From Pararge aegeria (Eukaryota; Arthropoda; Insecta; Lepidoptera; Nymphalidae), in assembly GCF_905163445.1 (NCBI RefSeq), contig NC_053193.1, forward strand, positions 1,922,001-1,986,000: 64,000 nt of DNA, in the 5' to 3' direction. The translations under genes were made by a program, and so were the position numbers. The notes under the pieces are model-generated. The model ran no database searches, was not told where the DNA came from, and worked only from the letters and a program-made list of their open reading frames with translations. Each line of letters starts with the position of its first letter. The first letter of the stretch is position 1. Below, piece by piece: positions 21,650-31,763 of this stretch.

Positions 21650-21935
21650 AATACGATAAAATATACAGAAACCGTGTACACGACCAATATTGATGCATCA
21701 AAAACCACTCCACTTTAGAATGGTTTAAGTCACTTCATATCATAACATTTAGCAGACGACAGTAATTATTTTACCTCTAATGTTCTAAGCGTTCACCATA
21801 CGAAGTAAAAATGGGAAAAAGTTTGTGAGCTAGCAAAATTCCGCGGGTGTAAAGTAAGACGTGCGCTTTCACTGTTTTTGGACACAATGCACTGCATACA
21901 ACAATTGCTGAATGCGGATTTTGTATTTTCTTTAG
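21650..21935 (+). repeat. Family G, partial copy
   Basis: Shares AAACCGTGTACACGA, GATGCATCAAAAACCAC, GACAGTAATTATTTTACC, AAGTTTGTGAGCTAGC and TTTTGGACACAATGCACTGC with 62035-62515 in the same orientation, and with 54330-54790 in inverse orientation. Confidence 0.75.
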
Positions 21936-21954
21936 CCCGGTTCGATTTTCGACA

Positions 21955-22018
21955 GAGGCAATTTAGGAATTTATAATTTCTGAATTTTCTCTGGTCTGGG
22001 TTGGTGAGAGACAACGAC
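21955..22018 (+). repeat. SINE-C fragment
   Basis: AATTTATAATTTCTGAATTT followed by TCTCTGGTCTGGGTTGG matches the SINE-C body, the complement of 23580-23640. Confidence 0.6.
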
Positions 22019-22511
22019 CGTGGCTTTCTATCCCACTGAAAAATACGTAAATAAGCGATCTAGAGAAGCGATTAATTTTAGATTAGAGGCGTTTGATCAT
22101 TGTTACCAACACACCATTTTTTCCAACATGTCATTTAATGTAAATAAATCTTTTCTTATAAAGTTTAGTAGTTTTTTTGTCCTTTTATTAAAAAATGATA
22201 AAAACAGCTACAGAAAATGTTATTTTATTTTCTCTTTACTTTTATTATATCGCACTTGTTTTTTTTAATATTTTTTCATCACTCTGGCACCTTATTATAT
22301 AGTTATAATAATTAATAATAATAATTTTGTTTAAGCTTGATTATAAGAATTTTAGGTTACAGAGATTTGACTGCGATGCGAAGAGATGAGACAAGCCTGT
22401 TTTATATAAAATTGCACTTGTATTTTAATTTTGGTGTCCCGATTACGCTACAATGTCACTGCAAGTTATATGTATGACAAGTAAGAAAAAAAAAGACTAT
22501 ATAGCGAGAGT
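22019..22511. other. Unassigned AT-rich sequence
   Basis: An 82-codon plus-strand ORF at 22020-22268 starts at GTG and is composed mainly of AT-rich codons; it has no motif. Not called as a gene. Confidence 0.4.
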
Positions 22512-22800
22512 AAGCGATGATAGCTCAGTGGGTAGGACTTCGACTTCGGGGGGGAGGGAGTTCGAATTCCAGCCCGCCACAACTAACTTTTCCAAGCTAT
22601 GTGCGTTTTAAAGTATTCAAATATCACTTCAACGGTGAAGAAAAACATCGCGAGAAAACTTGCATGCCTGAGAGTTCTCTATCATGTTCTCAAAGACATG
22701 ACGTGTCCATCAATTCACACGGGACTACGGCTTTAACCCCATCTCATTGTGCGAGGAGACCCGTGCCCTGTAGTAGCCGGGAATTTGTGATATGGTGATA
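22512..22800 (+). repeat. SINE-B, full length
   Basis: The A-box region (GATAGCTCAGTGGGTAGGAC), B-box (GTTCGAATTCC), body (CAACGGTGAAGAAAAACATC) and end (CCCGTGCCCTGTAGTAGCCG) are all present in order. It is the most complete SINE-B copy here. Confidence 0.9.
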
Positions 22801-23204
22801 TAGCGGAACAAGGTTCTATTAAACTTGGTTTCCAAAGCAAACTGTAACATCTGCCCAGGAGCCGTCATCCGATTACAGTTCAGAGCTCACCATCTTAAAA
22901 AGTATGATTTTATTGAGAGCACTCAAATCTTGGCAGGAGCATACGTTACCCATGTACACGCCACTTCGAGAATATTCTAAAAATCTGCCAAAAATAAAGG
23001 TGACTCCGGATTTCTGAACCTTAACAAGTAACATCACCGAATTTACATTTTTAACACGTCCTTTTGCAACGAAATTTTTGGAGTGCACGCTGTTTCAACG
23101 TGCTGCAAAAGTTTTCCTAGAAAAACATTGACTAAAGGAAACAAATAGACGGACTTCCTGAAAAACTGGTTTCTGAAAAATTAGAGCTTTTTTTGCTTTT
23201 TAGA
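22801..23204. other. Unassigned
   Basis: A minus-strand frame of 71 codons at 22873-23088 is the only candidate. Its peptide has no recognisable domain and it is not called. Confidence 0.35.
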
Positions 23205-23405
23205 GCTTCAATACTGCTTCGTTAGTCTATTGAATAGCATGATTACCTACGGATCACAATTACCTGGTTTCGATAATATTAAAACAGTCTTTGAAGACCA
23301 GTCAGCATTAGCAGCAATCAGCATTCGAACATCCTGGTGGGTCTAGGCTATATAGCCCAGTTTTCTATTAAACGTATGGCCCTGAGTGGGCCCGTAATAG
23401 GCTGA
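23205..23405 (+). repeat. SINE-E, diverged copy
   Basis: CTTCGTTAGTCTATTGAATA, GCATGATTACCTACGGATCA and CCTGGTTTCGATAA correspond to the tRNA-like head at 58240-58310. The remainder is diverged. Confidence 0.5.
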
Positions 23406-23459
23406 AGATTAGAATGATTATAAGACATTCAATGTGAATAAATTGATGAGACTTAAGAA

Positions 23460-23735
23460 ATACTTTAGTTTAACCTAACCTGTTACGGTAGTCATAACCC
23501 GGTTCGGTTTCTACGCGACATCGCACCGGAATACTAAATCGCTTAGCAGCACATCTTTGTCGTCAGGGCAGTAACTAGTCATGTCCAAAGCCTCCCACCA
23601 GACCAGACCAAAGAAAATCAGAAATTATAAATTCCGATGCCCCTGCTGGACCTTCCAACAAGAATCAAACCCGGGACAATATACTTAGATTCACAGCGCT
23701 AACCGTTGCGCCAGGGAGATCGTCAACAATATTAT
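23460..23735 (-). repeat. SINE-C, near full length
   Basis: On the minus strand: a tRNA-like head with A-box CTGGCGCAACGGTTAGCGC and B-box GGGTTTGATTC, then TCTGGTCTGGTGGGAGGC-type body, then CGGTGCGATGTCGCGTAG. It is a typical lepidopteran tRNA-SINE layout. Confidence 0.75.
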
Positions 23736-23762
23736 TATTTCCTCAAAAATACAATCTAGGGT

Positions 23763-23892
23763 TATTCAAGGGGAGGATAAACAAATTCCTTAAAAGCCGG
23801 CAACGCATCGGTGGCTCCTCTGGTGCTGCGGATGTTTATGGGCGGCGGTGATCACTTATCGTCAGGTGACCCCCTTGCTCGTTTGCCCGCTA
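23763..23892 (+). repeat. LINE 3' end (AACGCATCGGTGGC type)
   Basis: The coding words RINKFLKSRQRIGGSSGAAD are followed by GGGCGGCGGTGATCACTTAT, CGTCAGGTGACCCCCTTGC and an A-rich tail. Matches a very common lepidopteran LINE terminus. Severely truncated. Confidence 0.65.
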
Positions 23893-24539
23893 TTAATATA
23901 TAAAAAAAAATTGTCTATTCTAGTTCTAGTCTATTTAGTAAAATTGAACTTTACAAACCATATTTTAAGTTCTAAAATGGCGAATCAAGATTTACGAGCT
24001 TATTTTAAGCAGCGAGTTACAGACTCATGAGCGCTTATTTTACCGTCTATCTTTTACTTTTAGTCTTCGCAGAAAATACTTGTAAAAGGAATGTTATATG
24101 AGTATCTCTTGAGGTCCACGTTCTATGAGAATACAAATGAAGCGTTCACCTTAGAGGATCAGCCCTAGCAACAAATATAAAATAAGGGTATCACTTAAAT
24201 ATGTACCTTATGTTTTATACCGTAAGGTGGTTTATTCCGTGGTTTATCTTGAAAGTGCACAGTAAACGGTCACGGTGCTAGATATCTCCAATATCGCAAA
24301 GACTGAACAACTTTTTATTAAGCTGGTAAAGAGCTTATTACTGCGATTGAATGTTGGTTATTAGAGTGAAATGAAAATATTAACGTCGGTTCAAACTTTC
24401 TATAAAATCTAGAGTCTTTGAGACTTTAAATCAACTTAGAAAATAGCTAGAGAGAATAATGGAAAGCTACCCAGGGACCGACAACAGATTTTTTCGATCC
24501 CACAGTGAAAGCCAAGCGTTTCCACCTGCCTCGTAACCT
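23893..24539. other. Unassigned
   Basis: No repeat or gene was recognised. Confidence 0.4.
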
Positions 24540-24760
24540 GTGGTGTCGACAGGTTTAGAACAGGGCATGGAAGTAGCAACTATCTTTTGCATAAGTGGTG
24601 TTAGAAACCATCCGCTACATGTGGTATGGCGAGGAAGATCAGACAATCGAGCACATAATCCATCGCTGCCCCATCAGGAATTGCCCAAGACCTTTTTGAT
24701 CTCCCTGCTCGGACTGTCAGACGGTTGGAGTCTGTTTCATGACATTGACTTATAACTTAT
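24540..24760 (+). pseudogene. LINE C-terminal (post-RNase H) remnant
   Basis: Three frames must be joined to read it. One gives RFRTGHGSSNYLLHKW; another gives EDQTIEHIIHRCPIRNCPRP. Words such as RTGHG and the 'Q..IEHI...CP' stretch are typical of the region after RNase H in non-LTR retrotransposons. Multiple frameshifts show it is dead. Confidence 0.45.
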
Positions 24761-24892
24761 ACATTTGTAGATAATATTAGTAATTTAATAGCTTAGAAAA
24801 TGCCATACGACTAAATAATAATATGACGTATAAAAATATATAGATTGTTTTCATGTTATTTTTTGTTCAACTACAAGTAGCCCCACCGAAGA

Positions 24893-25365
24893 AGCGGTAG
24901 CCCAGTGGTTAGGTCTTCGACTTCTCTTTCGGAGGGCGTTTTAAGCTATTAACCTCTGAATCCATTTTCAAAAATCTAAATGTCAGTTTCAAACGGTTCA
25001 AATTTGGAAGCCGTTCTTTTTTTTTTTAAATTTACATTTACGACACTTTTTGGGGAAATGCGTATAAAAAAATATCCACCCCACCTTTCATGATTCTGTA
25101 AACGGCATTGGCTTCCTAAATTGGCACGACTAAGAAGAAGAAGAGATGTTTTTTAATTAAAAATATCACTTGCTTCAACGGTGAGGGAAACATCGTGAGC
25201 AAACATACATGCTTCAGAGTTCTCCATAATGCTCTCAAGGCCGTGTGAAGTCCACCAATTCGCAATGGGCCAGCGTGGAAGAATACGGCCTAAAACCTTT
25301 TTCATTTTGGGAGCAGGCCCGTGCGCCGTAGTGGGTCGGTAATGGGTTGATATGATGATGAATCT
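24893..25365 (+). repeat. SINE-B interrupted by about 190 bp
   Basis: The head (AGCGGTAGCCCAGTGGTTAG) at 24893-24960 and the body plus end (CACTTGCTTCAACGGTGAGG ... GGGTCGGTAATGGGTTGATA) at 25140-25365 flank foreign sequence at about 24965-25139. The insert contains a poly(T) run at 25018-25028. Confidence 0.75.
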
Positions 25366-25404
25366 ACCTGGTGTTTAATGATCATGCAGTCTAAGATGAT
25401 AGCG

Positions 25405-25620
25405 GGCTAACCTGTTAGGGGTTCAGCATTTATGTTTAATCGCGGCATTGTAACTGAACGCTTTATCACTTGGTGGCACGTCATTGTCGGCAGGGTAGCT
25501 AGCCGATTTTACAACCCTCCATCGAGACCATAGAAAGAAAATTTTAAAGTATCAATTCCCCAAAATCAAAACAAGGACCTCCCATTTATAGGACCAAGGT
25601 GTTTAACAACGCGTAAGTGA
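25405..25620 (-). repeat. SINE-C, diverged
   Basis: Follows the 23460-23735 copy block by block (acctgttaggggttc ... gcagggtagctagcc ... aacaaggacctccc) with many differences. Confidence 0.55.
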
Positions 25621-26224
25621 GATAATACCTTAATGGGAGGCCCGATGTTCGATATCTAGCTGAGGAACAGAACCAATCGTAAGGGAATTTTGATTCTGAA
25701 TTAACTGGAGGGGGGTTTGTGGATGTCCTTGAATCCTTGAAATGGCACCTATTATGAGAAAATTCCTCACTCTGGACTCTGGACTTCTGGTTGCTTGGGT
25801 ACTCAAAAGCCCTGCAATTTATTTTTTGATAGTTATTTTATGTTATAATTTAACAGTGTTGCTACCATTCCGTTAAGATGCTGCGTGAAAAGCGATTAGG
25901 GGTACAAGTTCAATAATACTGCATTACCCCATCTTACCACCAAGTGAAATTGCTGTAACTGTCTTACAGTGGTAGCCTCTCGACAATGCATACAAATTTG
26001 TATGAACGATTCATTATTGAATTTTATTCTATTTATATTACCTATTCTATTTGAATAAAGAATTAAAAAAATTTAAAATTAAAATCTCTTGATTCAAAAG
26101 TGTTTCATTGTAATATGGATTTTCGAAAAGGTAGATCGAAATTGCAATGTTTCCTACAAGATGGCGCTAAAGTCGCTATAAGACTGATGTAAAAGGCATA
26201 TACCTACTAATTTCGGCATCAACG
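25621..26224. other. Unassigned
   Basis: A faint SINE-C-like patch may lie at 25860-25990, but it is too diverged to call. Nothing else was recognised. Confidence 0.35.
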
Positions 26225-26325
26225 GTAGGAGAGCCGTAGCTTAATTGGTAAAGCCCTCCGGCCGCGATCGCCAGGCAGTCGCAGGTTCAAATCCTGTCAT
26301 TGCATGTGCATTTTAAATTTATACA
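26225..26325 (+). repeat. SINE-D or tRNA-like pseudogene
   Basis: An A-box-like TAGCTTAATTGGTAAAGC and a B-box GGTTCAAATCC sit at tRNA-like spacing, with CGCAG/CTGTC flanking the B-box as an imperfect T-arm. The 3' end runs into ordinary sequence without a CCA-type acceptor match, so a functional tRNA is unlikely. It is probably a tRNA-derived SINE head. Confidence 0.5.
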
Positions 26326-26764
26326 ATTGATAATTCCTCCAAGTGTAATAAAAAACACAAAAAAATATTATAAAATTGAAGAAAGAAGTTATAGAGGTGA
26401 GAGATAGTTCTTCTGTTGTTTCTTATGAAATACGTGTAAGAGACATTATTATCAAAGCGACAATGGCTTTGAAGTCGGTTTCTTTTTTTCTGTTTCTCTT
26501 TCGTCTGTTAAAAATAAATGCATGCAGTTTACAATTAAGGAATAAGACAAAATGAAAATAAATGCATAATGAGTAAAAAGGTTTCTTTTTAAAATGCACA
26601 TTAAAACATTAAGTTGCGACTCTCAAACGCTAATGCTGGAATGATCTAAGGCGTTGTATACACAGAGAACCCTCTCTTAGAAAGCAGACAGCGCAAGAAA
26701 CGTCGTGGTCCACACTCAGCTTTATACGGTAGTACAGGTGAATTTGACCATAGAGACACCTTGG
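26326..26764. other. Unassigned
   Basis: Nothing recognised. Confidence 0.4.
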
Positions 26765-27250
26765 AACATTTTGAAGTTATACTTCTTTTGGCGCGTTAGG
26801 GAAAAATGATGAGAGTAAATTTTCATGATGCACGCGCACGCCGTCACAAAAAACTGACACCCTGAAGTTAGCTATAAGTTTTGACAGAGTACCCTTTCAA
26901 TTTTCAAAGTCTACGGCCGCATTCCGGTAATTCAATTGGTTCAATTGTAAATAAATCTCATATTTTAATGTTGGTTGACGGATAATGAATCTATTAGTAT
27001 TCAAAATTTATTTTCCTTATTTATATAGAAATATATTTTTTGTGATATTTAAATAAACCTTATTTAACAAACTATATAACTAACTATCAGTTAGTGCGTT
27101 ATAATTAAACTTGCAATGTATTAAATACCTTTTTTGCTAACGTAGAATAAGGCGAAAGATGAAATTTTTAAAAGATTTTTAATTATAACCTTGCCAAAGG
27201 AGTGTAACTTCTAACGCGTGTACATAAGTACACACACAAATATAATTTTA
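26765..27250 (+). repeat. Family I, copy 1
   Basis: About 490 bp that recurs in inverted orientation at 38375-38885. Shared words include GAAGTTAT, GCGCGTTAGGGAAAAAT, CCGTCACAAAAAAC, TGAAGTTAGCTATAAG, CTTGCAATGTATTAAATACC and ACGCGTGTACATA or similar. Non-coding; the class is unknown. Confidence 0.75.
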
Positions 27251-27274
27251 TATGACAAATTAGAATACAGTTGT

Positions 27275-27640
27275 CACAACCCCTTCACTCCCACAGGTGT
27301 CGTTTGAGGCGACTAAGGAATAAAACAGAGAACGGCGACAGCGTCTTCTGTGCTACTACTACCATTAACTGCGATCACTAACTCGTTTGCCCAGCGCAGC
27401 AAACCCTCCTGTTGGGAGTTGCTTTTAGTGCAGCAGTGGACTACTAAAGGCCAATGATGATGATAGATTTAAGGTGAATAGCTGAGTAATTATTAACCGA
27501 AGAGGCAGTTACTGTAACAAATATTTAATGTAACAGAGTATAAACATCTTTTTGTATTTCAAATTTAATTTAAATTATGTGTAAACCGTTGTATGGAACA
27601 ATAAAGCTGATTAAAAATTATTATTATTATTATATTAATA
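27275..27640 (+). repeat. Family M fragment and an (ATT)n-tailed LINE 3' end
   Basis: Bases 27275-27465 (AGGCGACTAAGGAATAAAAC, GCCCAGCGCAGCAAACCC, TGCAGCAGTGGACTACTAAA, gatgatgat) resemble 59855-60070. Bases about 27545-27635 (TGTAAACCGTTGTATGGAAC, AATAAAGCTGATTAAA, then ATT repeats) look like the 3' end of another LINE. Confidence 0.55.
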
Positions 27641-27879
27641 CTGAATCAATCAATCAATGCAATTTCTATCAAAAATAATATGATACAGAAATACAGATCT
27701 TAATAATACTTTATATTGAACTACATTCACATACATATTGTGTTATTTTCAACGTACAAATATTGAAAAAAATGTAATCTAAAAATAATTTACATCGGTG
27801 CCAAATTTGAACAAGTTCGGTGTTGAGACAAACATAGGTCACAAACAACCACAAACGAGACTTTCTCTTTTATTTCAAT

Positions 27880-28224
27880 AAGTAGATATGGATATAATTT
27901 AAACCTCTGTGAAGTGACTGCTCTGCGACAGCAACCACGTTCTGCATTCGCGGAGTGGTCTCACCCACGCTTCGTTACGCCGCGCGAGCTCCGCTCCACG
28001 ACGAGGGTTTGTGCCGCAAAGGAAAACGAGTAAATCTTCAGATTCCCCTGCGTTCTATTTGTTTTTTCCAAGCGCGGCCGCTTCTAGCACGGGAGCTCGT
28101 GGCTGAAATTCTAAAACAATTTAATAAAACAGAATTTTTGATGTGAAACTACATAATCTACATAGTGAAACTCCAATGCAAATACAAATATTTTTTACAA
28201 GCTGTGGTGCGCATTTTTTATGCT
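27880..28224. other. CpG-rich patch, unassigned
   Basis: Bases 27920-28110 contain many CG dinucleotides (GTTACGCCGCGCGAGC, AAGCGCGGCCGC) in an otherwise AT-rich region. A plus-strand frame of 63 codons at 27955-28146 crosses it but has no motif. It might be a promoter or exon remnant; nothing decides this. Confidence 0.3.
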
Positions 28225-28395
28225 TTTTTACAAATCCCGTCAGAACCGTTTGTTTTCCTAGAATAAATAGTTCATGTTACTCGTCGTCTTTTTCACTAAC
28301 TGTATGGAAATGACGTTAATTGGTTGCTTAGTTAGGGCGTGAAGAAAAGACAAACAAACACACTTTCGCATTGATAATATTAGTAAGGATAGGCA
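28225..28395 (+). repeat. Family J unit
   Basis: TACAAATCCCGTCAGAACCG, TTGGTTGCTTAGTTAGGGCG, GACAAACAAACACACTTTCG and GATAATATTAGTAAGGAT mark it. Confidence 0.7.
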
Positions 28396-28445
28396 CGGCC
28401 CATACATGATACTTTGCATGCTTACATAACTTAAAAATTTGTTCT

Positions 28446-28562
28446 TGGTAGTGAGATGATGGCGATAACTACATTAATTTATTTATAATTAAAGCTACAA
28501 GGGTTCTAAACGCGTCCTAGTATAAAAAGAAGCCCCCAACGAACTCAGCTTCGTGAGAACAT
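28446..28562 (-). repeat. LINE-1 3' UTR fragment
   Basis: Plus strand 'gtagtgagatgatggcgata', 'aagctacaagggttctaaac' and 'gcgtcctag' match the LINE-1 tail in reverse. Confidence 0.7.
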
Positions 28563-28959
28563 AACGTTGTGCTGTGGTTTATCCGTGGTATGTTTGGTAT
28601 ATTTCCATACATTTGATTCGGTTGTGAGACGCTTCCATCCAAGTTCCGTTCAAGTTTGCATCCTGTGAACGTCCAATCAGAAAACTCTTGCTTGGACGCG
28701 GGCGTGATTGGTCCAAGTGTGGCTCGCGCTTTTGGCGTTAATCGCTAGTTAAAAAAAACTCGTTTAGACACATTTTTTAATATGAGTGAAAATAAAGGTA
28801 ATACATAGAGAGTAGGTGAAAGAGAGATTAGCATTTAATACGTAATACAAATCATAACATTAACCTCACCAAGAAGATTCACTATGTTACCTATCAGACT
28901 CATATAGGATATATTTATATACCATATAACTACTACAGCGGCTACTTAATTGGTGTATG
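28563..28959. other. Unassigned
   Basis: A moderately GC-rich stretch (28660-28745) with no frame or repeat recognised. Confidence 0.4.
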
Positions 28960-29045
28960 TGTTATTTTCTTTGTACTAATTTTAAGTATTAAGTATACTG
29001 TTTGGGCCTTAATAAATAAAATAAAATAAAATAAAATAAAAATAC
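28960..29045 (+). repeat. LINE-like 3' end with (AAAAT)n tail
   Basis: GTATTAAGTATACTGTTTGG followed by a TAAATAAAATAAAATAAAAT run looks like the tail of a non-LTR element. No coding part is present. Confidence 0.4.
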
Positions 29046-29118
29046 CAAATTGCCACCAGCTCCCTGACTATGACATTTACATTTTAATACACTCGTAAAT
29101 GGAATTGACGTCAATCGT

Positions 29119-29122
29119 AAAT
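29119..29122. repeat. Target-site duplication, left (AAAT)
   Basis: AAAT lies immediately outside the left inverted repeat and is repeated at 31764-31767 immediately outside the right one. Confidence 0.8.
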
Positions 29123-29152
29123 GAGTAGTCCACTTGCAAACCACGTTATGTT
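29123..29152 (+). repeat. Left terminal inverted repeat
   Basis: Begins GAGTAGTCCACTTGCAAACC. The right repeat complement begins GAGTAGTCCACTTTCAAACC. Part of this motif is repeated internally at 29307-29333. Confidence 0.9.
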
Positions 29153-29279
29153 AAAAAAAAAACATTTTTTATCCAATGGCGCCAATCGGTTAAGGATTTA
29201 AAATATTAACGTCAGCATTTAATATACTGTGTTAAAACTCGCTATGATAAGAATAAAATGGGATTGAAATCTCAATACT

Positions 29280-29392
29280 TTTGCAAAAGTCGTTATGTTG
29301 ATCGGCAGTCCACTTTCAAAAATCGCTAAGTTTGTATTAACTTGCAAACGACGCTAAGTTGCGTGGTGACTTTTGCAAAAGCCGCCATCTTG
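29280..29392 (+). repeat. Left subterminal motif array
   Basis: Four direct copies of a roughly 22-bp motif with core TTGCAAA-N-CG-TATGTT or close variants lie at 29280-29302, 29311-29334, 29341-29363 and 29371-29392; a fifth is inside the terminal repeat. Iterated subterminal motifs of this kind are often transposase-binding sites; here that role is inferred. Confidence 0.7.
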
Positions 29393-29490
29393 AGTGCCAG
29401 TACGCATAATACTGTCGAAGTGCATGCACGCGTTGCTTTCTTCAGATACTGCAGGCTTTTAAAAACGAGGTATTTTCTATTAAAATTATC

Positions 29491-31425
29491 ATGGAGTATC
29501 AAGAACAAGAAGTTGTTTTGGCACCAAACAGAAGAGGACGTAAAAAGATAGCTGATAAATCTACATGGAAGAGAGAACTTGAGAAGTCGAAACGGTAAGA
29601 TTATTATTTTATGGTTACCTTTTGTAAATAGGATAGATACCTGGTTATTTGCTGGGGATTTTTTTGCTCTATTGTTATTTATTAATGTGCCTATCTGTTT
29701 TGTTTTAGACATATGCCTAAGGGACTGCCAGTTATACCACAATGTGTACATGGAAATTCAAAACAGGGATACAAGTGTAACGACTTAACGGTTCAAGACT
29801 ACAGTAAATTTCATCGGAATTTTTATTCAACTTCAGTTAAAGTCACCCAAGATACTTTTTTATTAAAATACTGTACAGCGCAAACTCCTAAAAAAGAAGG
29901 AAAGAGAAAATCCCAGACTATATGCTATTTTATACCAAAGCACGAAAATTTGGCTGGAAGACGCCGCGTCAAATTAATTAAGGTGTGTCAAAAAGCAATG
30001 ACCACAATTCTGGGAATCTCTAGGGACAGAATTCAAAGAATTTGTAAACAGCATTTAATCACGATGGCAATGCCGAAAGAAAGAAGAGGAGGTAATAGAA
30101 AGTCCAATCTGTATTCTGATCGCACAGAATCCGTAAAATCGTTTATAAAGGGACTTGAAGCTTTGGAATCACATTATGTTAGAGGAAGATCTACTGTGCA
30201 ATATCTGAGCAGCGATCTAAGTATAAAAAAATTGCATAAACTTTACAACGATGACGCTCAGAATGTGTCAGTGAGATATGAATTTTTCCGACGTATCTTT
30301 AACAAGTACTTTAATTTGAGTTTTAAGTCTCCCGCTACAGATGCATGTTCTAAATGCATTCAATTAAAAGAAGTTATTAAAAGAGAACGCGACACAGCAA
30401 AAAAACAGCTGCAAATAGCTCAGCTTCGTATTCACAAGCTAAAGGCCAAATGCTTTTACACTAGCCTCAAAACACAAGGCGACAACGAAATAATTTTCTC
30501 TTTTGACTGTCAAAAGAATTTGGTTTTACCAAAAGTACCAGACCAGAGTGCCTACTTTAGCCGACAATTGTATACGTATAACTTAACAGTATGTCAAGGG
30601 CCATCTCGTGGGGCTCAAAACTGTTTAAACACATTTATTTACACGTGGTTGGAAACTGAGGCAAAGAAAGGATCTAATCAGATTGCTTCGGCGGTATTTC
30701 ATCGGCTAATGAATACCAATTTTGAAGACACTGTTAGTCATATTAAATTATTTTGCGACGGTTGTGGGGGGCAAAATAAAAACTCAATCGTTTTGGGAAT
30801 GTTGGCATATTGGCTAAAAACAAAAGCTCCACGTCACATCAAGAAACTTACGCTGATATTCCCTGTAGTGGGGCATTCATTTTTGCCCCCCGACCGTGTA
30901 TTTGGAAATATCGAAAGAGAAATACGTCCTTTAGAAGTCATTGTGGAACCCCAGACATATTTTGATATTTTTAAAAAGTATGGTACGGTTCTCAGACTAG
31001 GCAGCGACTTCCATTTTTATGATTGGAAATCAAGCGTTAAAAACGTACTTAAGTTACCTGGATCTTGGCACTTTCAATTTAATGCCTCTAAAAGATTCTT
31101 TTTAAGAAAGGATAAAAATAATAGAATTGCCATTAAAGGGGAACCTAATTATGTATCTGAGGTAATAAATTATGGCAACGTTTGCAAAAGAGGCAAATCA
31201 TTCGAAAATATTGTGCCCGTTATGATGAATGTTGGAGTTCCAGTAAAACCAGTAAAGTTAAATGATGTGCGAAATCTTTTGAAAAAACATTTCGGTGAAG
31301 ATTGGGCTTCTTACGATTATTTACAATATTACAATTTTCTTCAAGAAGAACCAAATGAGACTGTTATAGAAGAGACTGATAATGAAGAAACCATAATACA
31401 CGAAGAAATAGACTTAAGAGTGTAA
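29491..31425 (+). CDS. Transposase, DUF7869-like DDE type (two exons)
   Basis: Exon 1 is 29491-29594, exon 2 is 29709-31425. The 114-bp intron has GTAAGA and TTTTAG borders, and removing it keeps one frame of about 606 codons. The ATG at 29491 is the first after an in-frame stop at 29407. Residues 14-35 are Arg/Lys-rich (RRGRKK ... WKRELEKSKR), a basic start typical of these proteins. Next come a Cys pair (CVHG...KC, about 47-58), a 'VCQKAMTTILGIS..RI' segment (about 127-146) like the conserved VCKKFFLNTLGI region of the family, and CSKC (248-251). The catalytic-like core has FSFDCQKNL (Asp 301), FCDGCGGQNKN (Asp 385) and GHSFLPPDRVFGNIERE (430-437). I propose Asp 301, Asp 385 and Asp 430 or Glu 437 as the acidic triad; this is inference. 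The C-terminus is acidic. No stops or frameshifts were seen. It lies between terminal inverted repeats and presumably catalyses their excision and reinsertion. Confidence 0.8.
29595..29708 (+). other. Predicted intron of the transposase gene
   Basis: GTAAGATTATT at the 5' border and a T-rich tract ending TTTTGTTTTAG at the 3' border. Removal joins codon CG|A in frame and attaches the family-typical basic N-terminus. Confidence 0.75.
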
Positions 31426-31485
31426 TAATAGATAAAAATTGTAATTTCTTAAGAGTAGAGGAAAATAGAAGCTTATATTTGATTA

Positions 31486-31566
31486 TTTCAAAACTGCCTA
31501 TGTTGATTGCATACAACTGCAAAACTATCTATGTTAAAAAATCTTTTGCAAAACTAGCTATGTTTA
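31486..31566 (+). repeat. Right subterminal motif array
   Basis: Three copies at 31486-31507, 31515-31538 and 31543-31566 share TGCAAAACT..CTATGTT. They run in the same direction as the left array, not inverted, unlike the terminal repeats themselves. Confidence 0.7.
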
Positions 31567-31733
31567 ATTTTAAAATGCAAATTAAATGATTATTATGAAA
31601 GAGTGATTTTATTTGCTAACATAATTTAATTCGATGTGCTACTAAGTTCATGTAATACACAAAAAAATGCATCTTAATATCGTAATTTTAAGTCTAAACA
31701 TTTTAATTAGTTTTCTCAATTAATTGCTGCATA

Positions 31734-31763
31734 AACTTAACGGGGTTTGAAAGTGGACTACTC
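31734..31763 (-). repeat. Right terminal inverted repeat
   Basis: The complement of the left repeat, ending GTGGACTACTC, followed directly by AAAT. Confidence 0.9.

Larger units (their letters stand above)
29123..31763 (+). mobile_element. Complete DNA transposon, probable Sola-like
   Basis: A 2,641-bp element with 30-bp terminal inverted repeats at 29123-29152 and 31734-31763. They start GAGTAGTCCACTT on both sides and differ at 3 of 30 positions. A 4-bp AAAT duplication flanks it. It carries one two-exon transposase gene that is open from end to end, plus a series of subterminal repeats. All structural parts of an autonomous cut-and-paste element are present, so it is a candidate for recent activity. 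A 4-bp duplication and this transposase type fit the Sola superfamily best; I recall AWWT as the Sola1 target pattern, which AAAT fits, but have not checked it. No second copy or deletion derivative was seen in the window. Confidence 0.85.

Noticed and set aside
22517..22798. 93-codon plus-strand ORF
   Set aside because: It is entirely a translation of a SINE-B copy.
24965..25139. Insert in SINE-B as a new mobile element
   Set aside because: No terminal repeats, tail or duplication were recognisable; only the disruption of SINE-B is certain.
26225..26325. Functional tRNA gene
   Set aside because: A-box and B-box are present, but the acceptor stem and anticodon arm do not pair convincingly, so a SINE head or pseudogene is likelier.
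29326..29751. 141-codon minus-strand ORF
   Set aside because: It lies antisense over the transposon's left array, exon 1 and intron, has no motif, and is a shadow of the real gene.
29342..29788. Two 69-codon plus-strand ORFs upstream of the transposase
   Set aside because: They overlap the subterminal repeats, exon 1 and intron in other frames; the spliced model explains the region better.
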